Shown here one piece after another: positions 31,893-43,247 of a stretch of DNA of 64,000 nucleotides. Made by a program: the position numbers and the translations under genes. Position 1 is the stretch's first letter. Every line of letters starts with the position of its first letter. Below the pieces are notes generated by a model that searched no databases, was not told the origin of the DNA, and saw only the letters and a program-made list of their open reading frames with translations. The DNA is from Cavenderia fasciculata (taxonomy: Eukaryota > Evosea > Eumycetozoa > Acytosteliales > Cavenderiaceae), in contig NW_004457734.1 in NCBI RefSeq assembly GCF_000203815.1, positions 565,233-629,232 of the forward strand, written 5' to 3'.

Positions 31893-34800
31893 TTATTTTT
31901 TCTTTTTTATGGACAAAGAAGGATCGGAAGCAATTTTTGGTAAAAAAGGAGGAGGTGCATCAAAGAGTGAGGGTGTGACAGTACCTCTACGTTTTGAATC
32001 TTTTGAACTATGCTTGTTCTTTGGGTTATTGACTGGCATTGTTTTAAATCCATTGCTACCACCAAAAGACGACGACGAGGAGGAGGAGGAGGAGTCATTA
32101 CCAGTACTTAAACTAGCACCCATATTACCACTACTACTAATAAATGGAAACCCTTTCATGGTGGATGATCCACCACTACCACCAATCATCATTGAATCTC
32201 TACCTCTAGAGATGGTTGGTGACAGAATGATTGGTGATGATGGGTCATTACTGTATTTTTGATGGTTGAGCATGAGGATCTGTGAGAGGAGAACTGCTGG
32301 GTCATTGGGATCGAGTGATATGAGTTTAGACCCAGACAGATTATCCTCTTCCATGTTGGTCAGCCCTCTGCTTTTTAGTCGTTCAATGTGTGCCTTGTTG
32401 TCTTTGATGAGTTGGTCGACGATACTATGTGTCTGGTCACGTTCCACCTCGCTCTCTAGCAATATTTCAAGTGAAATAGCTGCATCTTCTCCATTAAATC
32501 CAGACAATATTATAGACCGACTATTGATTGGTCCACTAGGCAATGAAGAAATGATTTTAGTCGAATGGAATGGTAAATTAAAAGAGAATTGGTATTTTTT
32601 GGAAAACGATGATATCTTTGTAAAAACGGCGCAATCATTAAATATAAATAAATATCGATTATGATAATCATCTTTACCAACTTCTCTCATTTTTACCATT
32701 GTCTCTTTTAATATTTTTCTTGTTGATTCTAAAATTTGAAATGGTACTCCTAAAAAAAAAAAAATAGAAAATTAAATAAAATAAATAAATAAATAAATAA
32801 AATAGAAATATATATCTTTTTCTTTTGTTTGTTTCATACCTTCAACTTGATTTTGAATTTCTAATAATCTTTGATTATCATCTTGAATCTTTTGTTGATA
32901 ATTGATATGACTTGCTACTTCTACCAATTTATTATAAACTTTTTCCAATTGTGGATAATCTGGATTCGTTTTTAATGTATTTTTCATTAATTCCTAAAAT
33001 AAATAAAAAAATAATGAAATATTAATATTTTAATATTCTTCCTCTACTTCTACTTCTTCTTTTTCTTTTTCTTCTTTGATTTCATACATTAAAAAATAAA
33101 GGGTATTTACAAATTCTTTGGATTGGTTTAATTAAATAATCTTGAATTTTTAAACCTCTTGATTGAGGATGATTCATAATCTCTAACAAGAATTGATTAA
33201 ATTGAGGACTTGATTTACTCAATTCATCAATCAATTCCAATGATTTTAAATGATGAGTACAATATTGTGAATACATTTTTAAAAATTCAGTCTAAATTTA
33301 TAAATAATAGAAAATATATAAGTAAAGGATTAGAGGTCAAGTGAGTGATAATAATTATATCTTACCAATTTTGTAAAAACTATAACAGTATTATGTAAAT
33401 TTGGTTTACCCAAACCAGGAGCCTTTAAATCATTGATTAAAGTTTTACTTATATTCTTGATAATCTCTATATTTGAAAACAAACCAAATAATATGGTTTT
33501 GTCGAATCCTCTTGTTTTTAAAACTTCAAACATTTCCTTGATCATAAATTCTAAATCTCGTTCATAGTCTACCTCTGTTGCCAACAGTTCATTTAATTTG
33601 TTTTGTTGTCTCTCTTGCATTGCTTGATCTGCAGAACCTGCCACTACAGGTTGTTGTGGCATTAGGAATAAACTATCCAATGAAGATGTTGATTTGGTTT
33701 GAGGTATCGTGGATATCATTGTTGGTGTTGAAAGTTGTGGTGGTGGTGTAGTTCTATCAAATTTTGTTGTAGGAAGCAAAGCTGATGCTCCTCCAGTCGT
33801 CAAAGAAGCTCCAATCGATGGATTTGTTGGCATTGCAAGTGATGATATTATTGGCATTGTTTCATATTCATATTCATCTTGTTGTTCTTGTTCTTGTTGT
33901 TCCGGATCTATTGGTTGTTGTTGTCTAATAGATTGTGCAACAGAAGGAGATGAAAGAGATGACAATTTTGTCGGTATTGGTTGTGGTTGTGGTGGTCTAA
34001 TTGGCAAAGCTCTCCCTTGATTTGGATTCTCTTTGCTCAATTGAATATTAGTTGTTGATTTTCTTGAAATTGATGATGATGATGATGACGATGATGTTGA
34101 CAACGCAGAAGATAAAGGTATAGAATTAATTGTATGATAACCTAAACTATATGAACTACGAGGAGGAGGGACTGGTCTATTGGCCTTTGGTGATGTATAG
34201 ATTGTTTCCGTCTCGATGGGGATATTAGTGACAATGGGGTTGTTGAGCTCGTCGGTGGTCTGTTGTAACTTGGCAATTTGTTGAACTGCATGCAGTGGAG
34301 ATGAAAATGTGGTTGAATGATGGTGTTGGATGATGACAGAGGGTGGTCGTTGGACAGTCGCCTCGTGTGATTGTAAGTCCAATTGTGACATGGAGGTGGA
34401 GATGGAAGTTGGTTGTGGTGGTGTTGGTGTAAGCACCTCTGCCGACTTTTGTCGCATATGTTGTATTGACACTTGTCCATTATTATGATTATTATTATTA
34501 TTATTGGGTAGTGTTGATGTTGTTGGTAGTGTCAGACTACTTCGACTGTTTCGTTTGGACAGACTGAGCGGACTCCCACTAAACGAGTCTTGTACTTCCT
34601 TGTGCTTTGCCTCATGCTCTGAAAAGAATTTAATCCTATTGGCAATCAATGTTGATGGTGTCGATTTACTTGGTGTCCTTGAATGATTTGATACATTATT
34701 ATTATTCTTTAAAGGTGTTATATTATTATTATTATTATTTACATTTGATGAATAATCTAAATTCTCTTCACTTTGTGATAGAGTAGTATTACTACTAGTA

Positions 34801-35348
34801 TTACTAGTATTACTAGTATTACTACTACTACTACTACGACTACTTTTTGTTTGATGTACTAGAGGAGGAGAGGATGGTGATGATTGTATTGGTGTTGATA
34901 GATATGATGAAGAGTTTGAATTTTGTCCATTATTATTATTATTATGACTATTATTTAAACCATTACTGTTATTATTATTGCTGTTGTACAAAGATAGTGT
35001 AGATGACGACGATGAAGTTGACGACGATGATGAATAAATAGAATTTGAATTAGCATGATTTGCCAATTTGTTTGTGACGTCGACTGCAAAAGCATTTAAT
35101 TTCGGTGATGATGAATTGGGAGTTGTCGAACTTGAACTAGCCATATTTGATTTAATATGTTGTTGTTGTTGTTGATCAACATGTCCATTATTATTATTAT
35201 TATTATTAATATAATCTAAATATGTTTTAGGGGGGAGTGGAGGAGGTGGACCAGTTGGTTTCCTAGTTGTTGTAGTAGTTCCATTTTGTTGTTGAAGTTG
35301 ATTAATTAAATCACCAACTTTATTATTCACCATGGTTGATATCTCCAA
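31893..35348 (-). CDS. RhoGEF with DH and PH domains
   Basis: Four exons on the minus strand, 35348-33366, 33291-33088, 32993-32840 and 32749-31893, give 1065 residues. RhoGEFs load GTP on Rho/Rac GTPases and control actin. Residues 1-570 are Ser/Asn/Gln/Pro low complexity with a Pro stretch (PPPLPPKTYLDYI). The DH domain runs about 583-780: KLNELLATEVDYERDLEFMI, LVKYNY-equivalent junction, MYSQYCTHHLKSLELIDELS and the hallmark LIKPIQRICKYPLFF. A PH domain follows at about 785-890 (GVPFQILEST, HNRYLFIFNDCAVFTKISSF). The C-terminus is Ser/Gly-rich. Introns fall inside the DH domain and at the DH-PH junction. A second ATG at 35333 is an alternative start. The target GTPase cannot be told from sequence. 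Confidence 0.88.
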
Positions 35349-36770
35349 TCTAATCTCTTATCCGTTATCTATATCTATCTATATCTTGTCTATCTATTTA
35401 TCTATATTAATTATTTGTCCTAATATTAATAATTAATCTATTTTTAAATATTAATATGAGAGTCTATGGTATAGGGTTGTTATTATTATTATAAAAAGTT
35501 GGTATATTCTAAAAAGTTAATATTGTTAATGCAACCAGTTTGGTATTACTGTTGCTCGTATGTATGTATGTGTAATTATAAAGAGAGAGAGTGAGTGAAA
35601 CAACAAACAAACAAAAGAAAGGGATGAAGAATTTTAGTTGTAGTGGGAAACCATGGTTACTTCAAAAGGGGTACTTCAAAAGGTAAAAATAAATTTGACA
35701 TATTATTATTTCCTTTTTTAAAACTCTCTCACTCTGTCTCTCCAATTGATTTTAAAAATTAATATTATTCGTCGTTTCTAAAACTTGGGGGTGTGATCTT
35801 TTGATTTAAATCAAAAGTGAACATACTATACTCTACTTCTATAGGTTGTTTGTTTTGTTTGGTTGTTGTTGTACAGATACGAATTCGATTTGATTTAATG
35901 TGATGTGATGTGATTGAGATGAAGTTAAATATCATTTACAATCAAAATTATGATTATTTAGTTGGTTTAATTTGATTGATTGATTGAAAGAGTGTCAGGT
36001 TTATGTTATTATTATTTTTTTTATTATTACTATTTTCAATATTTACTAGTATTCATCAATGATATCATTTTGAATTAATATAATAATAATTGTACGGATG
36101 TTGGATTGATTGTTGTTGAATTAAGGAAACTTCCATTCTTTTGAACAAGAAGAAGAATGGAGGGAAACAAGGGTAATTTAATTAATAAATAAATGTACAT
36201 CTCCCCCCCATCACTGTTTTTATAATAATCATTTTGTTTTCAACACTGGAATTATCTGATTTATATATATATATACACAATTCTAACCCATCACGACGAC
36301 TACTATAATTAAATATATATTCTTTTTTTTACCATTGTTAAATCTTGGGGGAATGAATGACAAATTAAAAAGATTCTACACAAATATTTATATATTGTAA
36401 TTTTGATTTTGTTTTGGTGATGAGTTGGATAAAAATAATATTCCCTTCAAATGTTAATGAGCAAGATGATTAAATTTATCTGTTTCATCATTTGATTGAT
36501 CTGAGTGTGTGTGGTTTAATTTAAATTGATTCAACACATCCAAAAATATACCCATGACACACGCACCGTTCCTGTGTCATTCAATTTAAATGATTGACAA
36601 TTTTGATTGGATATATTTTTATTGTATTTATTTAAATTTTATATTATTATTATTATTATTATAATTGAGTTAGTGTTTTGTATGTATTTGTATGTATTTG
36701 TATACCCCCTTTTTTGTTTGTGATTTGCCCATTTGTTTTGTGATTTTTAAATAATTCTTAAACTCTCTTT
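35349..36770. other. 1.4-kb spacer, no gene seen
   Basis: Contains the upstream region of the RhoGEF and the 3' flank of the carboxykinase gene. A direct repeat of TACTTCAAAAGG occurs at about 35658-35682 and a tandem GTATGTATTT near 36678-36700. Otherwise AT-rich without coding character. Confidence 0.5.
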
Positions 36771-38801
36771 TTAAAGTTGAGGACCAGCAGCCAAAACTTG
36801 TGGGGTAGCCTTTGATTGATACTTTTTAAAGTTTTCGATAAAGAGGGTGGCCAACTTGGTGACGGTGGCTTGGTACTTGGACTTGTCGACCCAGGTGGAT
36901 GATGGCATGAGGATGTCGCTGGGAACGTTGGGACATGCGTTGGGGACGTGGAGACCAAAGACGTCCATCTTGGTGGTGGCTTGCTTGGCGAGCTCGCCGC
37001 TGTGGATGGCGTCGATGATGGCACGGGTGTATGCGAGACGGATACGCGAGCCAATGCCGTAGCTGCCACCGGTCCAGCCAGTGTTGACGAGCCATGCGGT
37101 GGCTTGGTGGGTACGCAACTTTTCGGCAAGCATCTCGGCGTACTTGGTTGGATGCCATACGATGAATGGCTCACCGTAGCACGATGAGAAGGCGGCGGTT
37201 GGCTCGGTGACACCGACCTCTGTGCCGGCGACCTTGGCAGTGTACCCTTGGATAAAGTGGTACATGACCTGCTCGGGAGTGAGCTTGGAGACGGGTGGCA
37301 ACACACCAAAGGCGTCGCAGGTCAACATGATAATGTTGGTGGGGTGATGATTGGACATGGCTGGGAACTTGGTGTTGGGGATAAACTCGAGGGGGTATGC
37401 GCAACGGGTGTTTTCCGTGATGGTCGTGTCGTTGTAGTCGACCTTGCGACTGATCTGGTTGTAGACGACGTTCTCGAGCACGGCACCAAAGCGAATAGCA
37501 TCGAAAATCTCTGGCTCCTTTTCGCGCGACAAATCGATGCACTTGGCATAGCAACCTCCCTCAATGTTAAACACACCCTCGTCGGTCCACACATGCTCAT
37601 CGTCACCAATCAAATAACGTTGGGGATCGGCAGACAACGTAGTCTTGCCCGTGCCAGACAAACCAAAGAACAAAGTAACGTCTCCCTTTTTACCCTCATT
37701 ACATGAACTATGCAATGGAAGTACTCCACGCTTTGGCATCAAATACATCATAATGGTTAAAACTCCCTTTTTCATCTCTCCAGCATATTGTGTTCCTAAA
37801 ATAATCATCTCTCTCTTGGCCTAGAGAGAATCAAAAGAGAAGAGAGAGACTATTAACTACATTTTCTTTTCTTTTCTTTCTATTTCTTTTTACATACAAA
37901 ATCAATTGAAACAGAGGTAGCACTACTCATACCCTTTGTAAAACGATTAGCGGGGAATTGACCGGCATTGTAGATGGTGTAATCTGGTTCACCAAAATCC
38001 TTGAGTTCTTCCTTGGTTGGACGAATCAACATGTTGTTCATAAAGAGAGCGTGGTAGGCACGTGCACAAATGACACGCACCTTGATACGGTACTTGGGAT
38101 CCCAACCGGCAAAACCATCAATGACAAACAACTTGTCTTGCGTGTTGAGGTAATCGATAGCACGTTCACGATTGATCATAAACGATAGATCGTCGAGTGG
38201 AATGTTGACTGGACCCCACCAAATGTCACCCTCGGAGCTTGACTCTTGCACAATACGCTTGTCCTTTGGACAACGACCAGTCTTTGCACCGGAACGGGTG
38301 ATCAAAGCACCGGTACTAGTAATAGCAGATCCAGTTTCAAAAGCCAATGCTTGTTCGTATAATACTGGTACTGGTGGATTATGGAAAATGTTGGTTGTAT
38401 TGGTAATATGATCATCTAAATGTAAATGTTCAACATCTATAAAAGAATAGAGAAGAAAAAGGTAGAGAGTATTATATTATATTAGTGAAGTTCACACAAC
38501 ACAAAATTAAAAAATTAATTAAAATGAGATGAAACGCATAATGACAAAAAAAAAAAAAAAAAGAAAAAAAAAGAAAATGTGTTGGTAATATCTATCTATA
38601 TAGACTCTCAAAGAGCTGAGCTCAGTAGTACTCATGTTAGAGAGAGGTGGAGTAGAGTAGAGTAGAGTGGAGTGTATAAATGAGTGACTTACCCAAAGAA
38701 TCACCATGATGAGTATTGGTTGGTGAATGAGCGGATGGTGGAACATCAGCTGTAGATGATTGCAATGACTTTGTAATTGATTCTTTTACTGCTTGATTCA
38801 T
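36771..38801 (-). CDS. pckA: phosphoenolpyruvate carboxykinase (ATP)
   Basis: Three exons on the minus strand, 38801-38693, 38436-37898 and 37820-36771, give 565 residues. The enzyme converts oxaloacetate and ATP to phosphoenolpyruvate, the entry step of gluconeogenesis. Visible signatures are [19 protein letters not shown], the kinase-1a P-loop [13 protein letters not shown], the kinase-2 metal site [20 protein letters not shown], and the C-terminal [19 protein letters not shown]. This is the ATP-type, not the GTP-type. Length fits plant and yeast ATP-PEPCK. The exon at 36771-37820 is unusually GC-rich at third positions for this window, consistent with strong codon bias in an abundant enzyme, and this creates long chance frames on the other strand. 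N-terminal residues 1-35 are Ser/Thr-rich and dispensable by family comparison. Confidence 0.95.
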
Positions 38802-39579
38802 TTTTGTTTTTCTATATTTCTATTACTATTCTATAAAAAAAAAAGGTATAATAGTATAGTATAATAATAAAAATATTAATATTAATATTTATTTATTTAA
38901 TATATATATAGAGAGAGACAAAAGTGATGAGAATGAATAGAATAGTAATTCGTGTGTAGCGAGGAAGATAGTTGTTGTAAAAGATTATTAATTGATTGGG
39001 GGGGGGAAAAATGTTGAAAAATTAATTTAATTTAAAAAATTGTAATTACAATTTGTTGTTGTTGTGGAAGCATGATGCATTCAAGAAGAAGAACATAGAT
39101 AGAGAGAGAGAGAGAGAAAGAGGAGGAGAGAGATAACCAAGAACAACAAGCTTATAAGCAAGAGTTTAGTTTAATTTTTAAATTAAATGATATCAAGATA
39201 TTTTGTCGTTGAAAATTACCTTTTTAGTTTAGTGGGCAAATATGATAGTATATAAAAAAACGTAAAGTATAGATAGAAATAGATATGGATATATATATAT
39301 AGTTATCTATTCGTCGTCGTTGTGTATGTGTGTGATGATGATGACAAAGGTTGTCAAAAGAATGAGAACTTCTCTCAAAAGTCTGAAGCACAGAGAACAG
39401 CAGAGCTCTGCTGCACAGGAAATTTCGCGCGTTCAATTTCAAAACAAATAATAACAAAACAAATTTTTTGTTCGGTTTCGGAACTTGGGACACGGGTCAC
39501 AATAATGGTTAATGATCGTTCGTCATCATCATTATCTATCTATGTCATAATCCGTATAGGTTGCTGTGTATAGAGCCTG

Positions 39580-39765
39580 GTGTTAGGGTTGGTTGTTACA
39601 TGTAAAGGCCTTTATAGTACCGATATTTGTGTAGACATTGATCAACCGAACGATATGCGAAAGAGATATGATCAACTAAAGAATGAAGCTTTGAAACTAA
39701 ACATGTATTCATCACCTAAAAAGAAAAAGAAGAAGATTAAATTATTCAACTATTATAATAATTGA
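39580..39765 (+). CDS. possible small Lys-rich protein or exon
   Basis: 61 codons. The second half reads like protein: DICVDIDQPNDMRKRYDQLK, then NEALKLNMYSSPKKKKKKIK and an Asn/Tyr tail. The first part (MLGLVVTCKGLY) is less convincing and could be intron, so the real start may lie upstream. It is not recognised. It sits within the gene-poor region, so it may be a relic or a small gene with a missed first exon. Confidence 0.25.
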   Translation: MLGLVVTCKGLYSTDICVDIDQPNDMRKRYDQLKNEALKLNMYSSPKKKKKKIKLFNYYNN

Positions 39766-40105
39766 ATCAAACGCTATTATGTGGAACCTCTTTAACAAGG
39801 TTGTAAGGATGTGGTGGACATACTACAACAAACATAATGTAACCTAAAAATGACAACGATGACGAGTCATTGCTACTATAATAGAAACCGAACCAAACCC
39901 CTACGTCTAGAGATATGTGGGGGGCAAAGACAACAACGATGTGTTTTTTAAAAATAGGGATATCTTTGACAAAAAGATATTTCTATTCCCAGGTTCTCTC
40001 TCCACATCTTTTAAAAGATTGGTTGTTAATGTATCTATCTGGTTAGATAGAGATAAAAAAATTTTTCAGATGAATCATTTTATTGGTCTGTCTTGGAGAT
40101 AAATA

Positions 40106-40300
40106 TCAAAAGTTTACGACCAACTCGTCAATCGCGTCAGTTTTGTTTCGCCCCGTAAAACCATCATATTTAAGATCATTGACCGATCGTGAGAGATGAC
40201 AACTAGTTGATTCAAAGTTAACATTGTTATCATAATCATTCATCTTTGCCCAGAGACGAGTCCTCTTCCTCCTCATTAATCTACAATTGTCTCTTTGCAA
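40106..40300 (-). CDS. possible small protein or exon
   Basis: 64 codons on the minus strand, containing MRRKRTRLWAKMNDYDNN and STSCHLSRSVNDLKYDGFTG. The composition is balanced and GC is higher than in its surroundings, which is unusual for chance frames here. There is no similarity that I recognise and no obvious neighbouring exon. It may equally be a conserved non-coding island. Confidence 0.22.
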   Translation of the reverse strand: MQRDNCRLMRRKRTRLWAKMNDYDNNVNFESTSCHLSRSVNDLKYDGFTGRNKTDAIDELVVNF

Positions 40301-40608
40301 GATGTGGTGATTGGTGAGTACTGTTTAGGTGTGGGACACCAATTCGTTGAAGGTTGGGATATTTGAGCGAGTTTTTGGCTCTTGCGAAAAATTTACCCCA
40401 TGACACGCACGAGTCGGCCTCTTTTCCGCATGCCATCAAAAATGCCCCAAAACCAAACGAAACACCATTAATTAATTAATTTAAGGACACAAACCGTTTT
40501 CTAACCCTAATTTGAGCCCCTCTCCCGCATAACAATGAATGACGCCTTAAACGTAACGTCTTTCTTGGATGAAACCACATCTGCGCTCAAAATAATCATC
40601 CATCTTGT

Positions 40609-40631
40609 TGTTGGGGATCTGATCCCCAACA
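40609..40631. repeat. perfect 23-base palindrome
   Basis: TGTTGGGGATC, one central T, then GATCCCCAACA: 11-base arms with perfect symmetry. Dyads of this size and GC content are typical of binding sites for dimeric regulators, but no factor is identified. It lies in a GC-richer island of the gene-poor region. Confidence 0.5.
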
Positions 40632-43155
40632 CCTCAAACCCACTAATCTAGTCTATCAAATGGAGAGCATCGTGTTTTCGTGAGTACCACCCTCCCCCTC
40701 GACGTCCTCATTGCTACCCCCCCACCCACATCATCCATTTGTGTGTCGTCTTTTGAATCTGTTTGAGCGTAAAAGCAAAAAGAGGAAGAGGAAGAGGAAG
40801 AGACGCAAACACAACTAATGATGAATGAATTGTGTTCTGTGTTTTATCCATCTCCTCCCATTCTTCATTAGTTGAACCCCCTTTTTTTATTCATCATAGA
40901 TTAGATTCAGCGCTCCACCACAACACGTTTATTAATTAATTTCGATAACAAATAGACAAGAACAAGACGCCAGAGCACCAGTATTTGCCCAACAAATTCA
41001 TCATCGTCACACATCTACAACAACCAACACAAACAAAGCATCAGAAACAACAAACGACAAAGTCAAAATCACACTCACCTCTTATATATATATAACTATA
41101 AATCTAAATATAAATATTTATATATTTTATTTGTAAACAGAAAATCTCAGAGCATAGTACCCAAACAAAGACATATATCTATAGATCAAGGTAACACAAC
41201 TCCTCATCCCCAAAACTACACTGTTTTATTTCCAACGATCAGCTGACATACAAGACAAACCAAGACACATAGATCTTTTTATTGTTTAAAGTATTTTTTT
41301 TAAAGATCTTTCAAAATCTAGGTCTTCTCTACACTTTTCTTGTTGTTGTTGTAGTTGTTTAAATTTTAAATTTAACTTCCTTCTACTCTCTCTCTACTCT
41401 ACTACTTTCTTTGTTTATGTATCCCATCGATATCCATCTCAAAAGTTGAAATTGGAATCGAGATTAGATTTGTGTGAAGCATGGTTTGATCAGCGAATCG
41501 AAAGTTTTGTAATTTTTGTATTTCCCAAAGAGGAGGAAATTTTATAAAAAACCAAATACTACTGGATGGTAGTTGGACAATTGTTGGAACAAACTCCAAA
41601 TAAAAACAAAAAAACCAAAAAAAATCGATAAATTAATTAATAATGACCCAAGGCCTACAATACCCATGCCTCTACTCTATGCGACTACCATGGCATGGTT
41701 GAGCAAACAGGGAGATCTCCTAGATTAATGTTGAATGATAAAATGGTCGTTGTTTGGTTTGTTGATTTTCGGTCATCACAACCCTCTCATCCTACTCTTG
41801 TTGTCGTCATTCATCATTGTTTTTACTCTTTTTTATTATTTCCAGAGATAAATAAGAAAAAAGAGTTTGTTGTGTTATTCCACAATTCACGCATTTAATA
41901 GATAGATAAGATCGATCGACCATTTTTAAAAAAAAAAATTGGTATTTTAAAACACAGGTAAAAACATAAACCACATCACACATACACACAACACAACCAA
42001 CACAAAAACAGATCGATCCATACACCCCAATTTCAACGAAGGGTAGATTTTCTTTAAAGTATCAGATACAGATCAATATTATAATAATAATAATAATTAT
42101 TCTTTGCCACTCCTTCCTATCCATCACATTACATTCCATCCACAAACAAACAAACAAAAAAAAATAAGGAAGAAGAGGAGGCATGAGAAGGAAGTACTAT
42201 GTCAGTTTTAGTAGTATAATTTCAAAAAACATAACTTGATTAGTAACCCTAAACCTTGTGGGGTATGATGATAGCAGTGATTGTTTGCAGGGTGGTACCT
42301 GCAAAGGTAAAAAGTTTTTGGTTTTTTTCAATTACCACCACCAATTTCTCTTCACCATCGCCCTTTTTCTTTTGACCGCCCAACAGCCAGCCCCCGCAAC
42401 GATCGTGGGGATTATTAATTAATTAAACCATCATTAATTAATTTAACTTTTGGGCTGATCTGAAACTTGTGGTGTTGGCGTTGCAACGATCAAATATCTA
42501 CCCCCCTCTTCCTCATCCCTACCCTCGTGTCCCTCTCTTTTAAACACAATGTAATCGCCAACGACGAGGTCGGTGATGATCCATAGTATCTTTTCAAAAA
42601 TCCAACGACGATACTTGTTCAAGTCAATAACACAAACACAAAACAAACAACAACAAAAAAACCCTTACTCTTCAATTCAAATCAATCATTTTTTATTTTA
42701 CAATAGTAGTAGGACGAATCAAACTGTTTTTTTATTATAGATAAACCAACAACCATTAACAACAATACATAAATTGTATATATTTAAATATTATTATTTG
42801 TTTCCAGCAATACCAACATTCCAAAAAAAAAAACAAAACAAAACACAATCCAATCAAAAAAAAAAACAAAAGTAACAACCATAATCTTACCATCATCCAT
42901 TTATGTCTTTCCTCTTTTAAAATTCAATTTATTACATTCATTCAATCATTCGTCATCATTTCAATTCCATTCCAAATCTCCAATCTATAAAAAAAAAGAC
43001 TCGTTAGGATTACGATAAAGATGTCTTTTGAGTAAGATTTCGATATCCTAGAGGGTGACGGTTACAAGGAGAATGTTGGTGGAGTGGCGTGGCGTTTGAG
43101 CCCAAACTATTTTCCACTTTTGTTTCAGCGAAGTCAAAGAAGGATACGCCCTTAC

Positions 43156-43182
43156 ATGAAAAAATCGTACGGGTTTTTTCAT
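43156..43182. repeat. inverted repeat around CGTACG
   Basis: ATGAAAAAA and TTTTTTCAT flank the 9-base centre TCGTACGGG, which itself contains the palindrome CGTACG. It could fold as a hairpin or bind a symmetric factor. It is one of two dyads within 100 bases in this island. Confidence 0.45.
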
Positions 43183-43211
43183 CCTATCTTGCTGTCGTCA
43201 ACTTTGGTGAT

Positions 43212-43247
43212 GCAAACCAATTAATTTAGCTTAATTAATTAGTTTGC
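43212..43247. repeat. 36-base near-perfect inverted repeat
   Basis: Arms of 14 bases, GCAAACCAATTAAT and ATTAATTAGTTTGC, pair with a single mismatch around an 8-base centre TTAGCTTA. The arms include the ATTAATT motif repeated throughout this 10-kb region. No function is shown. A homeodomain-type dimer site or a structured transcript is possible. Confidence 0.45.

Noticed and set aside
36826-37706. Long open frames on both strands over the carboxykinase gene
   Set aside because: They are explained by the GC-rich third positions of the real gene; their translations show no domain and are biased in composition.
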